In this document: positions 25,191 to 33,313 of the stretch, piece by piece
How the letters are laid out: every line of letters starts with the position of its first letter
Numbering within the stretch: position 1 is the first letter of the stretch
Assembly: GCF_003570715.1 (NCBI RefSeq)
Contig: NZ_QXXQ01000024.1
Span: forward strand, 1-36,171
Reading direction: 5' to 3'
Source: Gemmobacter lutimaris
Lineage (GTDB): Bacteria > Pseudomonadota > Alphaproteobacteria > Rhodobacterales > Rhodobacteraceae
Length of the DNA: 36,171 bases
Position numbers and translations under genes: made by a program
Notes under the pieces: generated by a model
Databases searched by the model: none
The model's input: only the letters and a program-made list of their open reading frames with translations
Told to the model about the DNA's origin: nothing

Positions 25191-25796
25191 CTACCCCCAC
25201 ATCCGCGTCGCGATGTGCTGTTCTTCCTTCCCGACCGCGTCCGCATAGACCGCGGTGGTGCTGAGCTGCGCGTGCCCCATCCATTTCTGGACCATGTGGA
25301 GCGGCACCCCGTTCACCGTCGCGTTGATCCCGAACCCATGACGCAGACCCTTCGGGCTGCGGTTAGGCCCATCCGGGATCCCCGCCTCCTCCATCACGCG
25401 CGTGACGATCTGCCAAGTCCGGACGCGGGAGATATCCCAAATCGGGGTGACAGCCCTCTTCCTGGACTTCTGGGCCTCCCGGATCGCATGAGCGATGTCG
25501 AGAGTATCGAGGAACTCGGGCGGTACCGGGACAGACCGGAACACGACCTTCTGCTGACCCGAAGCGTCCTTGCGTTTCTTGAGGCTGCGGATCGTGATGG
25601 TTCCACCGAAGAGGTCGACCCGGGCCGGGGTGATCTCCAAGGCCTCCGAGGGGCGGCACCCGGTCCAGTGCAGGACCTCACACAGGGTCCGGTCCCGGGC
25701 GGTCTGGCGGCGGGCCGCGGCGAGGAAGGAGTCGCGCTCTTCCGCGTTGAGGTAGAGGCGTCGGCCGGTGGTATCGTGGAGGCGCATTTCGGACAT
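25191..25796 (-). CDS. Short tyrosine recombinase (plasmid resolvase-like)
   Basis: At 201 residues this is close to a bare catalytic domain. It shows the first Arg (TGCRPSEALEI, about 47), the Lys region (RSLKKRKD), the box KGLRHGFGINA (about 150), then WMGHAQLSTTAVYADAVG with the second His and nucleophile Tyr. The N-terminal core-binding domain of integrases is missing or very short. Such proteins often resolve plasmid multimers. Two palindromic sites lie just upstream (25801 and 25896), which suits a resolvase acting at its own promoter region. The WGR gene follows. Confidence 0.8.
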   Translation of the reverse strand: MSEMRLHDTTGRRLYLNAEERDSFLAAARRQTARDRTLCEVLHWTGCRPSEALEITPARVDLFGGTITIRSLKKRKDASGQQKVVFRSVPVPPEFLDTLDIAHAIREAQKSRKRAVTPIWDISRVRTWQIVTRVMEEAGIPDGPNRSPKGLRHGFGINATVNGVPLHMVQKWMGHAQLSTTAVYADAVGKEEQHIATRMWG

Positions 25797-25800
25797 AGTG

Positions 25801-25822
25801 AACAGTTTACCCGAATACTGTT
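25801..25822. repeat. Inverted repeat at the start of the short recombinase gene
   Basis: AACAGT (25801-25806) faces ACTGTT (25817-25822) across a 10-bp gap, directly upstream of the recombinase start. It may be a recombinase core site or operator. Confidence 0.4.
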
Positions 25823-25895
25823 AAACAAGGAATCCCGAAACACCCCCCTGCCCCGCTGATCCGGCGGTCCGGGCGGCCGGGTGAGGGGCGGGCGG

Positions 25896-25920
25896 TTAAC
25901 ACTATTAGTAATAGTGTTAA
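25896..25920. repeat. Perfect 25-bp palindrome, candidate resolution site or operator
   Basis: TTAACACTATTA, one central G, then the exact reverse complement TAATAGTGTTAA. It lies 100 bp upstream of the short recombinase and 37 bp from the end of the gene at 25957. The arm length is like tyrosine-recombinase binding arms, but a 1-bp centre is shorter than the usual 6-8 bp crossover region, so an operator is equally possible. Confidence 0.5.
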
Positions 25921-25956
25921 ATCGAGTCTGAAACGGCCCCCCATGGCGTGAGAGGG

Positions 25957-26166
25957 TCACGCCGCCTTCGGGTTCCGTTTCGCAAACAGGGCCTGCCACC
26001 CAGCGACGCTCGCCTCATCCAGATAAAGAAGACCCGCCACGTCTTCCGTACTCAGCCCCTCCGCCAGCAGGAGCAGCGCATTCGCCATCCGCGCCTGAAT
26101 GAGAGCTGGATCCTTGGCGTTCAGGGTTTTCAGCAGGGTTTCGCGGTCATGTTCAGAAAGGTGCAT
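25957..26166 (-). CDS. Small HTH protein like the N-terminus of IS630 transposases, probable remnant
   Basis: The 69-residue product reads ARMANALLLLAEGLSTEDVA and YLDEASVAGWQALF, the helix-turn-helix found at the start of IS630-family transposases and related regulators. The DDE catalytic part is absent; the frame ends with RNPKAA and a stop. It may be a truncated transposase or a domesticated DNA-binding protein. No IS ends are visible around it. Confidence 0.5.
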   Translation of the reverse strand: MHLSEHDRETLLKTLNAKDPALIQARMANALLLLAEGLSTEDVAGLLYLDEASVAGWQALFAKRNPKAA

Positions 26167-26281
26167 CGGTGAACTTGGTCATGGTTGATGGGAAGGTCCC
26201 ACTGACACGCCCGTTTATGAGACGCAACGCACCCGCCGCACCTGCGGAACCGGTTCGCAGGTCAGTGCCGCGATGTTCTAG

Positions 26282-26487
26282 TCAGGTTTTCGGATCATCA
26301 AACACGAATTCAACGTGATCCGGCTTGTATTTCGGCTTGAGGCCGATGACGTCTTTCCGGAACCCGCGAAATACGAGGTTCTCCCGCTGGAGCTCGGACG
26401 GAGAGATCTCACCCTGGCGGAGCCGCTCTTCATCCCGCTCCCGGGCGCGGGCCTTCGCGGCTGCTCTGTTCGTGATGATCGCAGACA
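26282..26487 (-). CDS. Small basic hypothetical protein
   Basis: The start is taken at the ATG at 26487, with GGGAG about 8 nt upstream. The 68-residue product is rich in Arg and Lys at its start (NRAAAKARARERDEERLRQG), then ends in VEFVFDDPKT. It may bind nucleic acid through the basic helix. The family is unknown. It is divergent from the damaged Uma2 gene. Confidence 0.5.
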
Positions 26488-26559
26488 TCGCAGCGCTCCC
26501 GACTATACTGACAAACGATGCCCCAGGTGAGGCGTGTCCCGCAAGGAGAGGGTGCTGCC

Positions 26560-27055
26560 ATGCTGTCGAACCGCCGCCCCATGACCGAGCCTGAATTCGC
26601 CACCTTTCTCCAAGCACGCGAGAACCGGTGGGAACTGCTCAACGGCCAGCCGGTGATGATGGCCCCGACGACCCAACGACACGCGAACCTCGTCGCCAAC
26701 ATCCTCGCGTCTCTTCACAGACAGCTGCGCGGGACCGGATGTCGGCCGACCTGCGCGCGGACGGGTGTCGGCACCGGAGAAACGACGATCCGGTACCCGG
26801 ACCTGGTCGTGGACCGTGGGCCGCGAGTGGATCTGGCGATGTGCGCGACCTCCCCGACCCTCGTGATAGAGATCCTGTCACCTGCGCGCGATTATCCACC
26901 GGCGCGACGACCCCGGGTGGCGCGATCACATCTGCACCGGAACGGATCTGGTCGTGGAGATCTCGGAAATTGGGGCCGTGCTCGCTGTCGGCGACGTGTA
27001 TGCTGGGCTTGAGTTCAGTCATCGCGTCGACGGTATCAGGGGGAGCAGATGCTGA
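26560..27055 (+). pseudogene. Uma2-type (PD-(D/E)xK) endonuclease with internal deletion and frameshift
   Basis: The first frame gives the Uma2 N-terminus (TEPEFATFLQARENRWELLN, MAPTTQRHANLVANIL, TTIRYPDLVVDRG, LVIEILSPA). At about 26885-26905 it leaves the family pattern. A different frame, from DDPGWRDHICTGTDLVVEIS to VLAVGDVYAGLEF, gives the usual C-terminus and stops at 27053-27055. The roughly 45 residues normally between these parts are missing. Uma2 proteins are restriction-like nucleases common in large families. This copy has lost part of its core and is probably inactive. Confidence 0.78.
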
Positions 27056-27712
27056 CACCGGACCAGGCGACGGCTGTCGCCGAATATCTCGTGGCGAACA
27101 CGCCTGGCGCCTCCGGGGAGCTCGAGCATAGCCATATCTCCGCGTGGCAGATGTCCTGCGAAGCCCTCGAGGCGCTCGGGTATGCGACCGAGACGGCGCG
27201 CGGCGCCCTCCTCCGCCCTACCCCGGCGCTTCCCGCTGTTCTCCCCAAGTGGGACGATGCGGCGTGCGTGGTGCTCTCCGTTGCGGCGCAGACGGGCGGG
27301 AGCCGGCTCAGGCATCCCCGGTCCTAGCACGGCGGATCCGGAAACCGCTGCTCTTCTAGCCCTGCTCGGGCTGATCTCTGGCGGGGGATGGACGGACGCG
27401 GCGGTTCCGGTCCTGTGGCGCACGGAACCGGAGGAAGCCCCGCCCCCCGGTGAAGAGGCGTTTTCGGCGCAGGTGGACCGGGCAGTCGCCGACATCCCGG
27501 CTGCGATCCGAGACCAGATCCACGCCATTTATGCCGAACATAGTGACAGGTCCGTGCGTGACTACCTCGTCGACTGGATTTTCTTCGAAGCCTGGCGGTG
27601 GGGCGATGGATGGATGACAGACGAACGCAGCGGGGCGCGCCTGGGTGTTTTTCACGATCACCTGGCTCAAACAGTCAGAGCGGCAGTGGTCGAGCGAATG
27701 ATCGCGACGTAA
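27049..27712 (+). pseudogene. Hypothetical protein interrupted by a frameshift
   Basis: The first frame (start ATG 27049 behind GGGGAG, to about 27300) reads ISAWQMSCEALEALGYATE and PALPAVLPKWDDAACVVLSV. A second frame from about 27299 to 27712 continues with GPSTADPETAALLALLGLI and ends after VRAAVVERMIAT. The two halves look like one globular protein of about 220 residues; the switch at about 27299 needs one base gained or lost. The start overlaps the end of the Uma2 remnant. No family is recognised. A sequencing error is an alternative cause. Confidence 0.6.
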
Positions 27713-27740
27713 GGAGGTTTCCGAGAGAGTGTCAGGCCGA

Positions 27741-28103
27741 TCAACCGGTCCGGCCATAGCGTTCCTCAAGGAGCTCGACGGCCTTCTCCAGCGTCTCGCC
27801 CAGTCCCCAACCCATCCGATCCGCTAACGCGCAATAGGCCGCGATCGTCTCCGGCCGAGCTTTAAGGTTAAACTGGGCGTTCCGGCCCGTGCGGCGTCGA
27901 CGTTGCGTTGCCGTCTCCCCTGCCCCATCGGCGGGCTTCTCAGTCGTCCTCGGCTCACGGCTCCGAAAGCCTGCGGCTTCCGCGGCCCGACTAGTCTCTC
28001 CGGACGGCGAACGCGGCACCGGCGTCTTTCGAGGCTGGAACTCGCTCAGGTCGAGATCGTCCAAAGGGTCTCCGAAGCCCAAATCCACGCGATTACGGCC
28101 CAT
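27741..28103 (-). CDS. Small ParB-like partner of ParA (plasmid partition)
   Basis: The 120-residue product starts MGRNRVDLGFGDPLDDLDLS. It has a basic, Arg-rich linker (about 60-80), and ends in a helical segment (TIAAYCALADRMGWGLGETL, EKAVELLEERYG) like a ribbon-helix-helix or dimerisation unit. It lies 1 nt after parA on the same strand, the normal position of the small DNA-binding partner in type Ib partition modules. ParB identity is by context. The TAGCTGATAGCTA repeats at 28833-28892 are its likely binding sites. Confidence 0.68.
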   Translation of the reverse strand: MGRNRVDLGFGDPLDDLDLSEFQPRKTPVPRSPSGETSRAAEAAGFRSREPRTTEKPADGAGETATQRRRRTGRNAQFNLKARPETIAAYCALADRMGWGLGETLEKAVELLEERYGRTG

Positions 28104-28104
28104 C

Positions 28105-28791
28105 TTATTTCACCTCCGCCGACGCCTGAGCGGCCTTGAGGCGAGCGAGAACCTCCCTCGCGAAAGCCCTGGCGTTCTCAACCGCCTTGTCGAGATTGCT
28201 GACCTGGTCCCGGTCCAAGTCTTCAAGCAAACCGCCGTAGTCCAAGATGTCCCGATAAGCTGCCCGCTCAACGATCGACGTTTCAAAAACCGGGATACCC
28301 GCTTGGTCTAGCTGATCTCGCACGTTCCGGAGCGACCGGGACGCCACGGCTGCGCTGGTCCGGGTCAGGAGAACCGCATGCGCGATCTCCCGTCGTGCCA
28401 TGCGGGCCTGGTTCCGAATGAGGCGGATCGTCTTCGCAGCTCCCTTGGCGTCCATCGAGGCTCCCTGTGTGGGTATAATTACCAGATCGGACATGCCGAT
28501 CGCGTTAGCCACCATGAGACTCGCCGTCCCCTCCAGATCAACGACGACAAACTGAGCCTCGGCGGCGGCGGCCTCGATCTGATCGACGATCGAGTCCTCA
28601 GTCACATCACTGGTGATCGTGACGTTGGCTGGCCGGCCCGGAAGCGCGCCCCATTGCGAAATCCACTTCTCTGGATCCGCGTCAATGATCGCCACAGTTG
28701 CGCAGCGGGCGGCCAGCTCAGATGCAAGCAAGAGCGCAGAGGTGGTCTTGCCTGCGCCCCCTTTTGGAGTCGCGAAAACTATGACCGGCAT
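28105..28791 (-). CDS. parA: ParA-family partition ATPase
   Basis: The 228-residue protein has a standard deviant Walker A motif (PKGGAGKTT, 9-17), the second motif IIDADPEKWISQW and a Walker B region (QFVVVDLEGTAS). It is a short ParA without an N-terminal HTH, so autoregulation would fall to the small partner. The start is the ATG at 28791; GAGG lies 9 nt upstream. It moves plasmid copies apart by ATP-dependent binding to the nucleoid. Unlike the protein at 12943, its P-loop lysine is intact. Confidence 0.88.
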   Translation of the reverse strand: MPVIVFATPKGGAGKTTSALLLASELAARCATVAIIDADPEKWISQWGALPGRPANVTITSDVTEDSIVDQIEAAAAEAQFVVVDLEGTASLMVANAIGMSDLVIIPTQGASMDAKGAAKTIRLIRNQARMARREIAHAVLLTRTSAAVASRSLRNVRDQLDQAGIPVFETSIVERAAYRDILDYGGLLEDLDRDQVSNLDKAVENARAFAREVLARLKAAQASAEVK

Positions 28792-28832
28792 GAGCAATCC
28801 CTCTTCAAGAGTTCTGAATCCCCATCGTATAC

Positions 28833-28892
28833 TAGCTGATAGCTACCAGCTAGCTGTAATTTAGCTGATAGCTATCTAGTAGCTATCAGCTA
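28833..28892. repeat. Centromere-like or par-operator repeats
   Basis: TAGCTGATAGCTA occurs at 28833-28845 and 28862-28874, and inverted (TAGCTATCAGCTA) at 28880-28892; further TAGCT pieces fill the gaps. The cluster begins 42 bp upstream of the parA start, where partition sites and promoters of small ParA modules often lie. Confidence 0.6.
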
Positions 28893-28963
28893 CTACGCAA
28901 CAACACTTATACTACAACCTTTGATCGGCACATGAGCCACTCTGCGCTGAACGACTATCAAAA

Positions 28964-29117
28964 GTGAGGAATTCGGGGCGCGAGAAACAGGAACCCGATC
29001 AACGATCTAACGTGTTGATATAATTTATTTTCTGAGGCCTAAATCTCGCAAAAACACGTCACAAGTGTGAGGGATTCGGGGAAATGTGAACAGGATGAGC
29101 AAATATCCTTCACATTT
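28964..29117. repeat. Iteron-like repeats upstream of rep (inverted orientation)
   Basis: GTGAGGAATTCGGGG at 28964-28978 and GTGAGGGATTCGGGG at 29067-29081 are the reverse complement of the iteron core on the other side of rep (CCCCGAATCCTTCAC type). AAATGTGAA (29082-29090) and TTCACATTT (29109-29117) add an inverted pair just before rep. They could serve for Rep autorepression or origin handcuffing. Confidence 0.6.
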
Positions 29118-29146
29118 AGGCGGGTTACTATATCCTGCATCTTGTT

Positions 29147-30037
29147 ATGAAGCAGGATCAGGACACAACACTTAAGGTTTTTGACCTGAAACCGCGTCGG
29201 GATCAGGCGGTGAAGCCTGCTGAGCTGATCCAGATCACGGGCCACCAGGCGCTGACTCTCAACGCCCGCCGCTCAATCACTATCCTCTGGCACAACGCCC
29301 ACATGCAGGGGGTGGCGGAGGGGAGGGACTACACGATCGAGATCGACGATCTGAAACCCGACAATCACAAGGGTTATGAGCAGGTTGAAGAGGCGATCGA
29401 AGCGCTGATGACGAGCATCCTCAAGGTCCGTCTGCCTGACGGACGGACCCGCCGGGTGCAGTTTCTCGGGGGGAACGACCTGGATGACCCGGAGAGACCA
29501 GCTGGGGTCCTGAGCTACAGCTTCGACAAGCGGCTCGTCGAAATCCTTCGAGACTCTGCCATCTGGGGGAAGATATCCCTCCCGGTCTTGATGGCGTTCA
29601 GCTCAAAATACAGCGTCAGCCTCTATGAGCACATTAGCCAGTGGACCGGACTGAGCAGAAAAAGCTATCAGGATCTGACGCTTGAGGAGTTTCGGGACCT
29701 TTTGGGCGTAGAAGAAGGGAAGTACGCCGCGTTCGGCGCCCTGAACAAGCATGTCATCAAGCAGACGGTCATGGAGTTGAACGCGTTGGCGTCTTTCAGC
29801 GTGACGATCGTTCCGGTGAAGACGGGCAAGAGGGTCACACACATCAGGGTCGGATGGTGGCAGAAGGAGAAGGACGAGCTGGACGCAGCATGGCGTGAGG
29901 TCCACCGTTCGAAGGTCGGCAGAAAGGCCAGGATCGCAGGAACAGCGACCACAGTGACAGACCCATATCCAAGCCAGAACCGGCTCGCGCGGAAGGGCAG
30001 GGGGGAAGTCACTCAGCTGATCGACGAGAGCGAGTAA
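29147..30037 (+). CDS. Plasmid replication initiator, Rep_3 family
   Basis: The 296-residue protein has the two winged-helix halves typical of Rep_3 (RepA/RepB-type) initiators. ELIQITGHQALTLNARRSIT and LPDGRTRRVQFLG fall in the first half. LVEILRDSAIWGKISLPVLM, YSVSLYEHISQW and DLTLEEFRDLLGVEEGKYA fall in the second. It would bind the flanking iterons as a monomer to melt the origin. The leader before the ATG has only a weak ribosome binding site. The inverted repeats in front of the gene fit dimer-based autorepression. Confidence 0.88.
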   Translation: MKQDQDTTLKVFDLKPRRDQAVKPAELIQITGHQALTLNARRSITILWHNAHMQGVAEGRDYTIEIDDLKPDNHKGYEQVEEAIEALMTSILKVRLPDGRTRRVQFLGGNDLDDPERPAGVLSYSFDKRLVEILRDSAIWGKISLPVLMAFSSKYSVSLYEHISQWTGLSRKSYQDLTLEEFRDLLGVEEGKYAAFGALNKHVIKQTVMELNALASFSVTIVPVKTGKRVTHIRVGWWQKEKDELDAAWREVHRSKVGRKARIAGTATTVTDPYPSQNRLARKGRGEVTQLIDESE

Positions 30038-30050
30038 ACGCGTCCCGGCC

Positions 30051-30059
30051 TGTGGATAA
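30051..30059 (-). other. DnaA box at the replication origin
   Basis: TGTGGATAA is the exact complement of the consensus TTATCCACA. It sits between the rep stop and the iterons, as in many iteron plasmids. Confidence 0.7.
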
Positions 30060-30072
30060 CTTTGACCTCCTT

Positions 30073-30178
30073 CCCCGAAAACCTCATATTAACACCCCGG
30101 ATCCCTCATAGTACCCCCCGGAAACTTCACACTATCCCCCGAAAACCTCACCGGAGTCCCCGAATCCTTCACATTTAA
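30073..30178. repeat. Origin iterons, five copies at 21-22 bp spacing
   Basis: Units starting CCCCG at 30073, 30095, 30116, 30137 and 30158 share the pattern CCCCGRAnnCYTCAC. The spacing of two helical turns puts all sites on one face of the DNA for Rep binding. The last unit extends into CACATTT, as in the copies upstream of rep. Confidence 0.8.
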
Positions 30179-30180
30179 AC

Positions 30181-30411
30181 GCGTAACATTCTGATTAAAA
30201 AAACAAAATCGACCCTGAATCTTAGAATCTTGAATCTTGAATTAAAGAGAACAGTCCAGAACACGGGAAAGGGGAGGGGAGCGGCCACATAACGGACGCA
30301 AACAGATGTGGAGAACAGAACCTTCTCGCATGACAGGATACAGGCATGAGGTTACCTTGAAATAAAGAAATCCACCTAAGAATACAGCGTAGTGCATGCG
30401 GAGACCCAAAA
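30181..30411. other. AT-rich, repeat-bearing part of the origin (candidate unwinding region)
   Basis: After the iterons the DNA becomes AT-rich. It holds GAATCTT three times in close tandem (30217, 30225, 30232), preceded by a run of A. This fits a DNA-unwinding element. No gene is seen before the small gene at 30412. Confidence 0.5.
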
Positions 30412-30594
30412 ATGGCTGAGAAAAATCAGGACGAGGATCCGAAGCTCGATGAACTTGTAGCCCTGAACTTCAAGATAACCGAACGGGAACGGCGCGAGTT
30501 CAAGGTATGGTGCGCATCCAGAGGGCTGACCCAGACTGAAGCGTTCAAGATGGGGTTCAAGCTATTGAAATCAAAAGAAGATAAACTCGAATGA
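30412..30594 (+). CDS. Small ribbon-helix-helix-like protein leading the restriction operon
   Basis: The 60-residue product reads ALNFKITERERREFKVWCAS then TQTEAFKMGFKLL, a strand followed by two helices as in ribbon-helix-helix regulators. Its stop overlaps the hsdM start (ATGA). It could control the restriction operon or plasmid copy number; both are inferred from its position between the origin and hsdM. Confidence 0.68.
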   Translation: MAEKNQDEDPKLDELVALNFKITERERREFKVWCASRGLTQTEAFKMGFKLLKSKEDKLE

Positions 30595-32147
30595 CGGACG
30601 AGCAGAAACACAGTCTCGAGAAGGCCCTCTGGGGCATCGCGAATACCCTCCGCGGGAAGATGAACGCGGACGAGTTCCGGGACTACATCCTCGGGTTCAT
30701 CTTCTACAAATACCTGTCCGAGCGGCTCCATCTCTACGCGGACGAAGCGCTGAAGGAGGACGGGATCGTCTTCGCTGACATCGACGAGACCACCCCTGAG
30801 GGCCAGGAGCTCCTGGCCGCGGTCCAGGACGCCAGCACCGAGGCGCTCGGCTACTTCCTGAAGCCGTCCGAGCTGTTCAGCGCGGTCGCTGCGCGCAGCC
30901 GGAAACCCGGGGCCTTCGTACTTCCGGAGCTCGCGACGATCCTGGGGAACATCGAGCGGTCCACCATGGGCACCGCCTCGGAAGAGGACTTCGACCACCT
31001 GTTCGAAGATCTGGACCTCACCTCCACCAAGCTGGGCCGGACCGAGGAGGCGAAGAACGCGCTCATCTCGAAGGTCCTGACCCACCTGGACGGGATCGAC
31101 TTCCGGCTCGCGGACACGGATTCCGACGTGCTCGGGGACGCCTACGAGTACCTGATCGGCATGTTCGCCTCCGGGGCCGGGAAGAAGGCGGGGGAGTTCT
31201 ACACCCCTCAGGCGGTATCGACCGTCCTCGCCCGTATCGTCACGACCGGAAAGGAACGCCTGAGATCCGTCTATGACCCGACCTGCGGGTCCGGGTCGCT
31301 CCTCCTGCGCGTCGCGCGCGAGGTGCGCGAGGTGAGCGACTTCTACGGGCAGGAGATGAACCGGACCACCTACAACCTGGCCCGGATGAACATGATCCTG
31401 CACGGGGTCCACTACCGGAACTTCGACCTGCGCCAGGACGACACGCTCGAGAACCCGATGCACGAGGGGATGACCTTCGAGGCGATCGTGGCGAACCCGC
31501 CTTTCTCGGCGAACTGGTCCGCGAAGGACCTGTTCAAGACCGACGACCGGTTCGCCGATTACGGCCGGCTCCCGCCCGCCTCCAAGGCGGACTACGCCTT
31601 CGTCATGCACATGCTGCACCACCTTGATGACAAGGGGGTGATGGCGGTGGTCCTGCCGCACGGTGCCCTGTTCCGGGGCGGGGCGGAGGGGGTGATCCGG
31701 GAATACATCATCCGCGAGAAGAACTGGCTCGACGCGGTGATCGGGCTGCCCGCGAACATCTTCTACGGGACCGGCATCCCCACCTGCATCATGGTGTTCA
31801 AGAAGTGCCGTGAGACGGAGGAGGTCCTGTTTGTTGACGCTTCCACCGAGTTCGTGCGCGGGAAGAACCAGAACTGGCTCGATGAGCCGAACATCGACCG
31901 GATCGTGAACGGGTTCCGGGACCGGGTCGAGACCCCTCGGTTCAGCCACCTCACCACCCGCGAGGAGATCGCGGCGAACGACTACAACCTGAACATCCCG
32001 CGCTACGTGGACACTTATGAGGCCGAGCAGGCCGTGGACATGAAGGCGGTGACCAAAAACCTGACCGCACTCGATCAGGGCATGGCCGAGATTGACGCGA
32101 ATATCAGGAAGGTCTGCGCCCAGCTGGGGCTGGAGGCCCCCGTATGA
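30591..32147 (+). CDS. hsdM: Type I restriction-modification methylase subunit M
   Basis: The 518-residue protein has an N-terminal helical domain and an N6-adenine methyltransferase domain. EFYTPQAVSTVLARI is near 202. DPTCGSGSLLL (about 229-239) binds S-adenosylmethionine. NPPFSANWS (about 302-310) is the catalytic NPPF. It methylates adenines at the target chosen by HsdS and is intact. The start overlaps the small gene before it, and its end overlaps hsdS by 4 nt. Confidence 0.92.
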   Translation: MTDEQKHSLEKALWGIANTLRGKMNADEFRDYILGFIFYKYLSERLHLYADEALKEDGIVFADIDETTPEGQELLAAVQDASTEALGYFLKPSELFSAVAARSRKPGAFVLPELATILGNIERSTMGTASEEDFDHLFEDLDLTSTKLGRTEEAKNALISKVLTHLDGIDFRLADTDSDVLGDAYEYLIGMFASGAGKKAGEFYTPQAVSTVLARIVTTGKERLRSVYDPTCGSGSLLLRVAREVREVSDFYGQEMNRTTYNLARMNMILHGVHYRNFDLRQDDTLENPMHEGMTFEAIVANPPFSANWSAKDLFKTDDRFADYGRLPPASKADYAFVMHMLHHLDDKGVMAVVLPHGALFRGGAEGVIREYIIREKNWLDAVIGLPANIFYGTGIPTCIMVFKKCRETEEVLFVDASTEFVRGKNQNWLDEPNIDRIVNGFRDRVETPRFSHLTTREEIAANDYNLNIPRYVDTYEAEQAVDMKAVTKNLTALDQGMAEIDANIRKVCAQLGLEAPV

Positions 32148-33310
32148 GCGCGCCGGAGATCCGCTTTCCAGAGTTCAAGGAGCCTTGGCGGCCGACCGTC
32201 GCGGGGGCCGCGTTCAAGCACAGCCGCGCACGCGGCAAGGCGGGCCTTCCCATCTATTCCGTGACACTCGACCGGGGGATGGTCCCGCGCGACAGCCTCG
32301 ACCGTCACATGGAGTCGGACGCTGCGGACGGCCAGAACCTCCGGGCTCAGCCGGGTGATGTCGTCTACAACATGATGCGGATGTGGCAGGGGGCCGTCGG
32401 CGTGGCTCCTGAGGAGTGCATGGTCAGCCCGGCCTACGTCGTTCTCAGGCCCAACAAGGAGACGAACCCGCAGTTCTTCAACTACTGGTTCCAGACCTCG
32501 CGCATGCTGCACAAGCTGCGCTCCTACTCTCACGGCCTGACGATGGATCGTCTGCGCCTTTACCCGGACGATTTCGCGAAGATCCCGCTGCACCTTCCCA
32601 GCCGGGCGGAACAGGACAGGATTGCGGCGTTCTTCGAGGATATCGACGCCAAACTGGCCGCCCTGCGGGAGAAGGCGGACGGGCTGCGCCAGTTCAAGGC
32701 GGGCCTGATGCAGCGGCTTTTCTCGCTGCAGCTGCGGTTCACGCGCGAGGACGGGTCGGACTTTCCGGAATGGGAGGAAAAGAGGCTGGTGGATATCACC
32801 GCCGTGAATCCACCGAATGAGGTTTTCCCTGATGTTTTCTGGTACGTTGATTTGGAGAGTGTCAACGCCGGACGCTTGAGTGATCCCAAGAGAATGGAAC
32901 GAATAAATGCGCCTAGCCGAGCCCAACGGGTTTTGAAAGCAGGAGACGTGCTCTTCCAGCTTGTGCGACCGTATCAAAAGAACAACCTCCTGTTTCAGGA
33001 GGATGGTGATTACGTTGCCTCAACCGGCTATGCGCAACTTCGGGCCCGAAATAGTAATTCTTTTGTTTTTCACCTGCTGCATACTGAAAAGTTTGTCAGG
33101 GATGTGTTGGAACGATGTACGGGTACCGGGTACCCGGCAATTACTCCAGTAGAACTCGGGAAAATCACAGTCGCTGTTCCCTGCCCGGATGAGCAAGAAA
33201 GGATCGCCTCCGCCCTCGACGCCCTCGACGCCAAAATCGACGCCGTGGTGGACCAAATCGCCCACATGGAGACCTTCAAGAAGGGGCTCCTCCAAAAGAT
33301 GTTTGTGTAA
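32144..33310 (+). CDS. hsdS: Type I restriction-modification specificity subunit S
   Basis: The 388-residue protein has two target-recognition halves separated by conserved helices. The first helix segment is EQDRIAAFFEDIDAKLAALR (about 161-180) with a following FKAGLMQRLF. The matching second is EQERIASALDALDAKIDAVV near the end, followed by FKKGLLQKMFV. The second recognition domain (about 32800-33170) is clearly more AT-rich than the rest of the gene, as expected after domain exchange. It sets the DNA target of HsdM. The target sequence cannot be read from the protein. Confidence 0.9.
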   Translation: MSAPEIRFPEFKEPWRPTVAGAAFKHSRARGKAGLPIYSVTLDRGMVPRDSLDRHMESDAADGQNLRAQPGDVVYNMMRMWQGAVGVAPEECMVSPAYVVLRPNKETNPQFFNYWFQTSRMLHKLRSYSHGLTMDRLRLYPDDFAKIPLHLPSRAEQDRIAAFFEDIDAKLAALREKADGLRQFKAGLMQRLFSLQLRFTREDGSDFPEWEEKRLVDITAVNPPNEVFPDVFWYVDLESVNAGRLSDPKRMERINAPSRAQRVLKAGDVLFQLVRPYQKNNLLFQEDGDYVASTGYAQLRARNSNSFVFHLLHTEKFVRDVLERCTGTGYPAITPVELGKITVAVPCPDEQERIASALDALDAKIDAVVDQIAHMETFKKGLLQKMFV

Positions 33311-33313
33311 CCC

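Noticed and set aside
28964-30178. Regularly spaced repeats as a CRISPR array
   Set aside because: The spacing is 21-22 bp with no unique spacers, the repeats flank a rep gene, and no cas genes are present; they are origin iterons.
30426-31949. A 507-codon open frame on the minus strand
   Set aside because: It is opposite hsdM, which has all methylase motifs. The antisense product is low-complexity and has no ribosome binding site.
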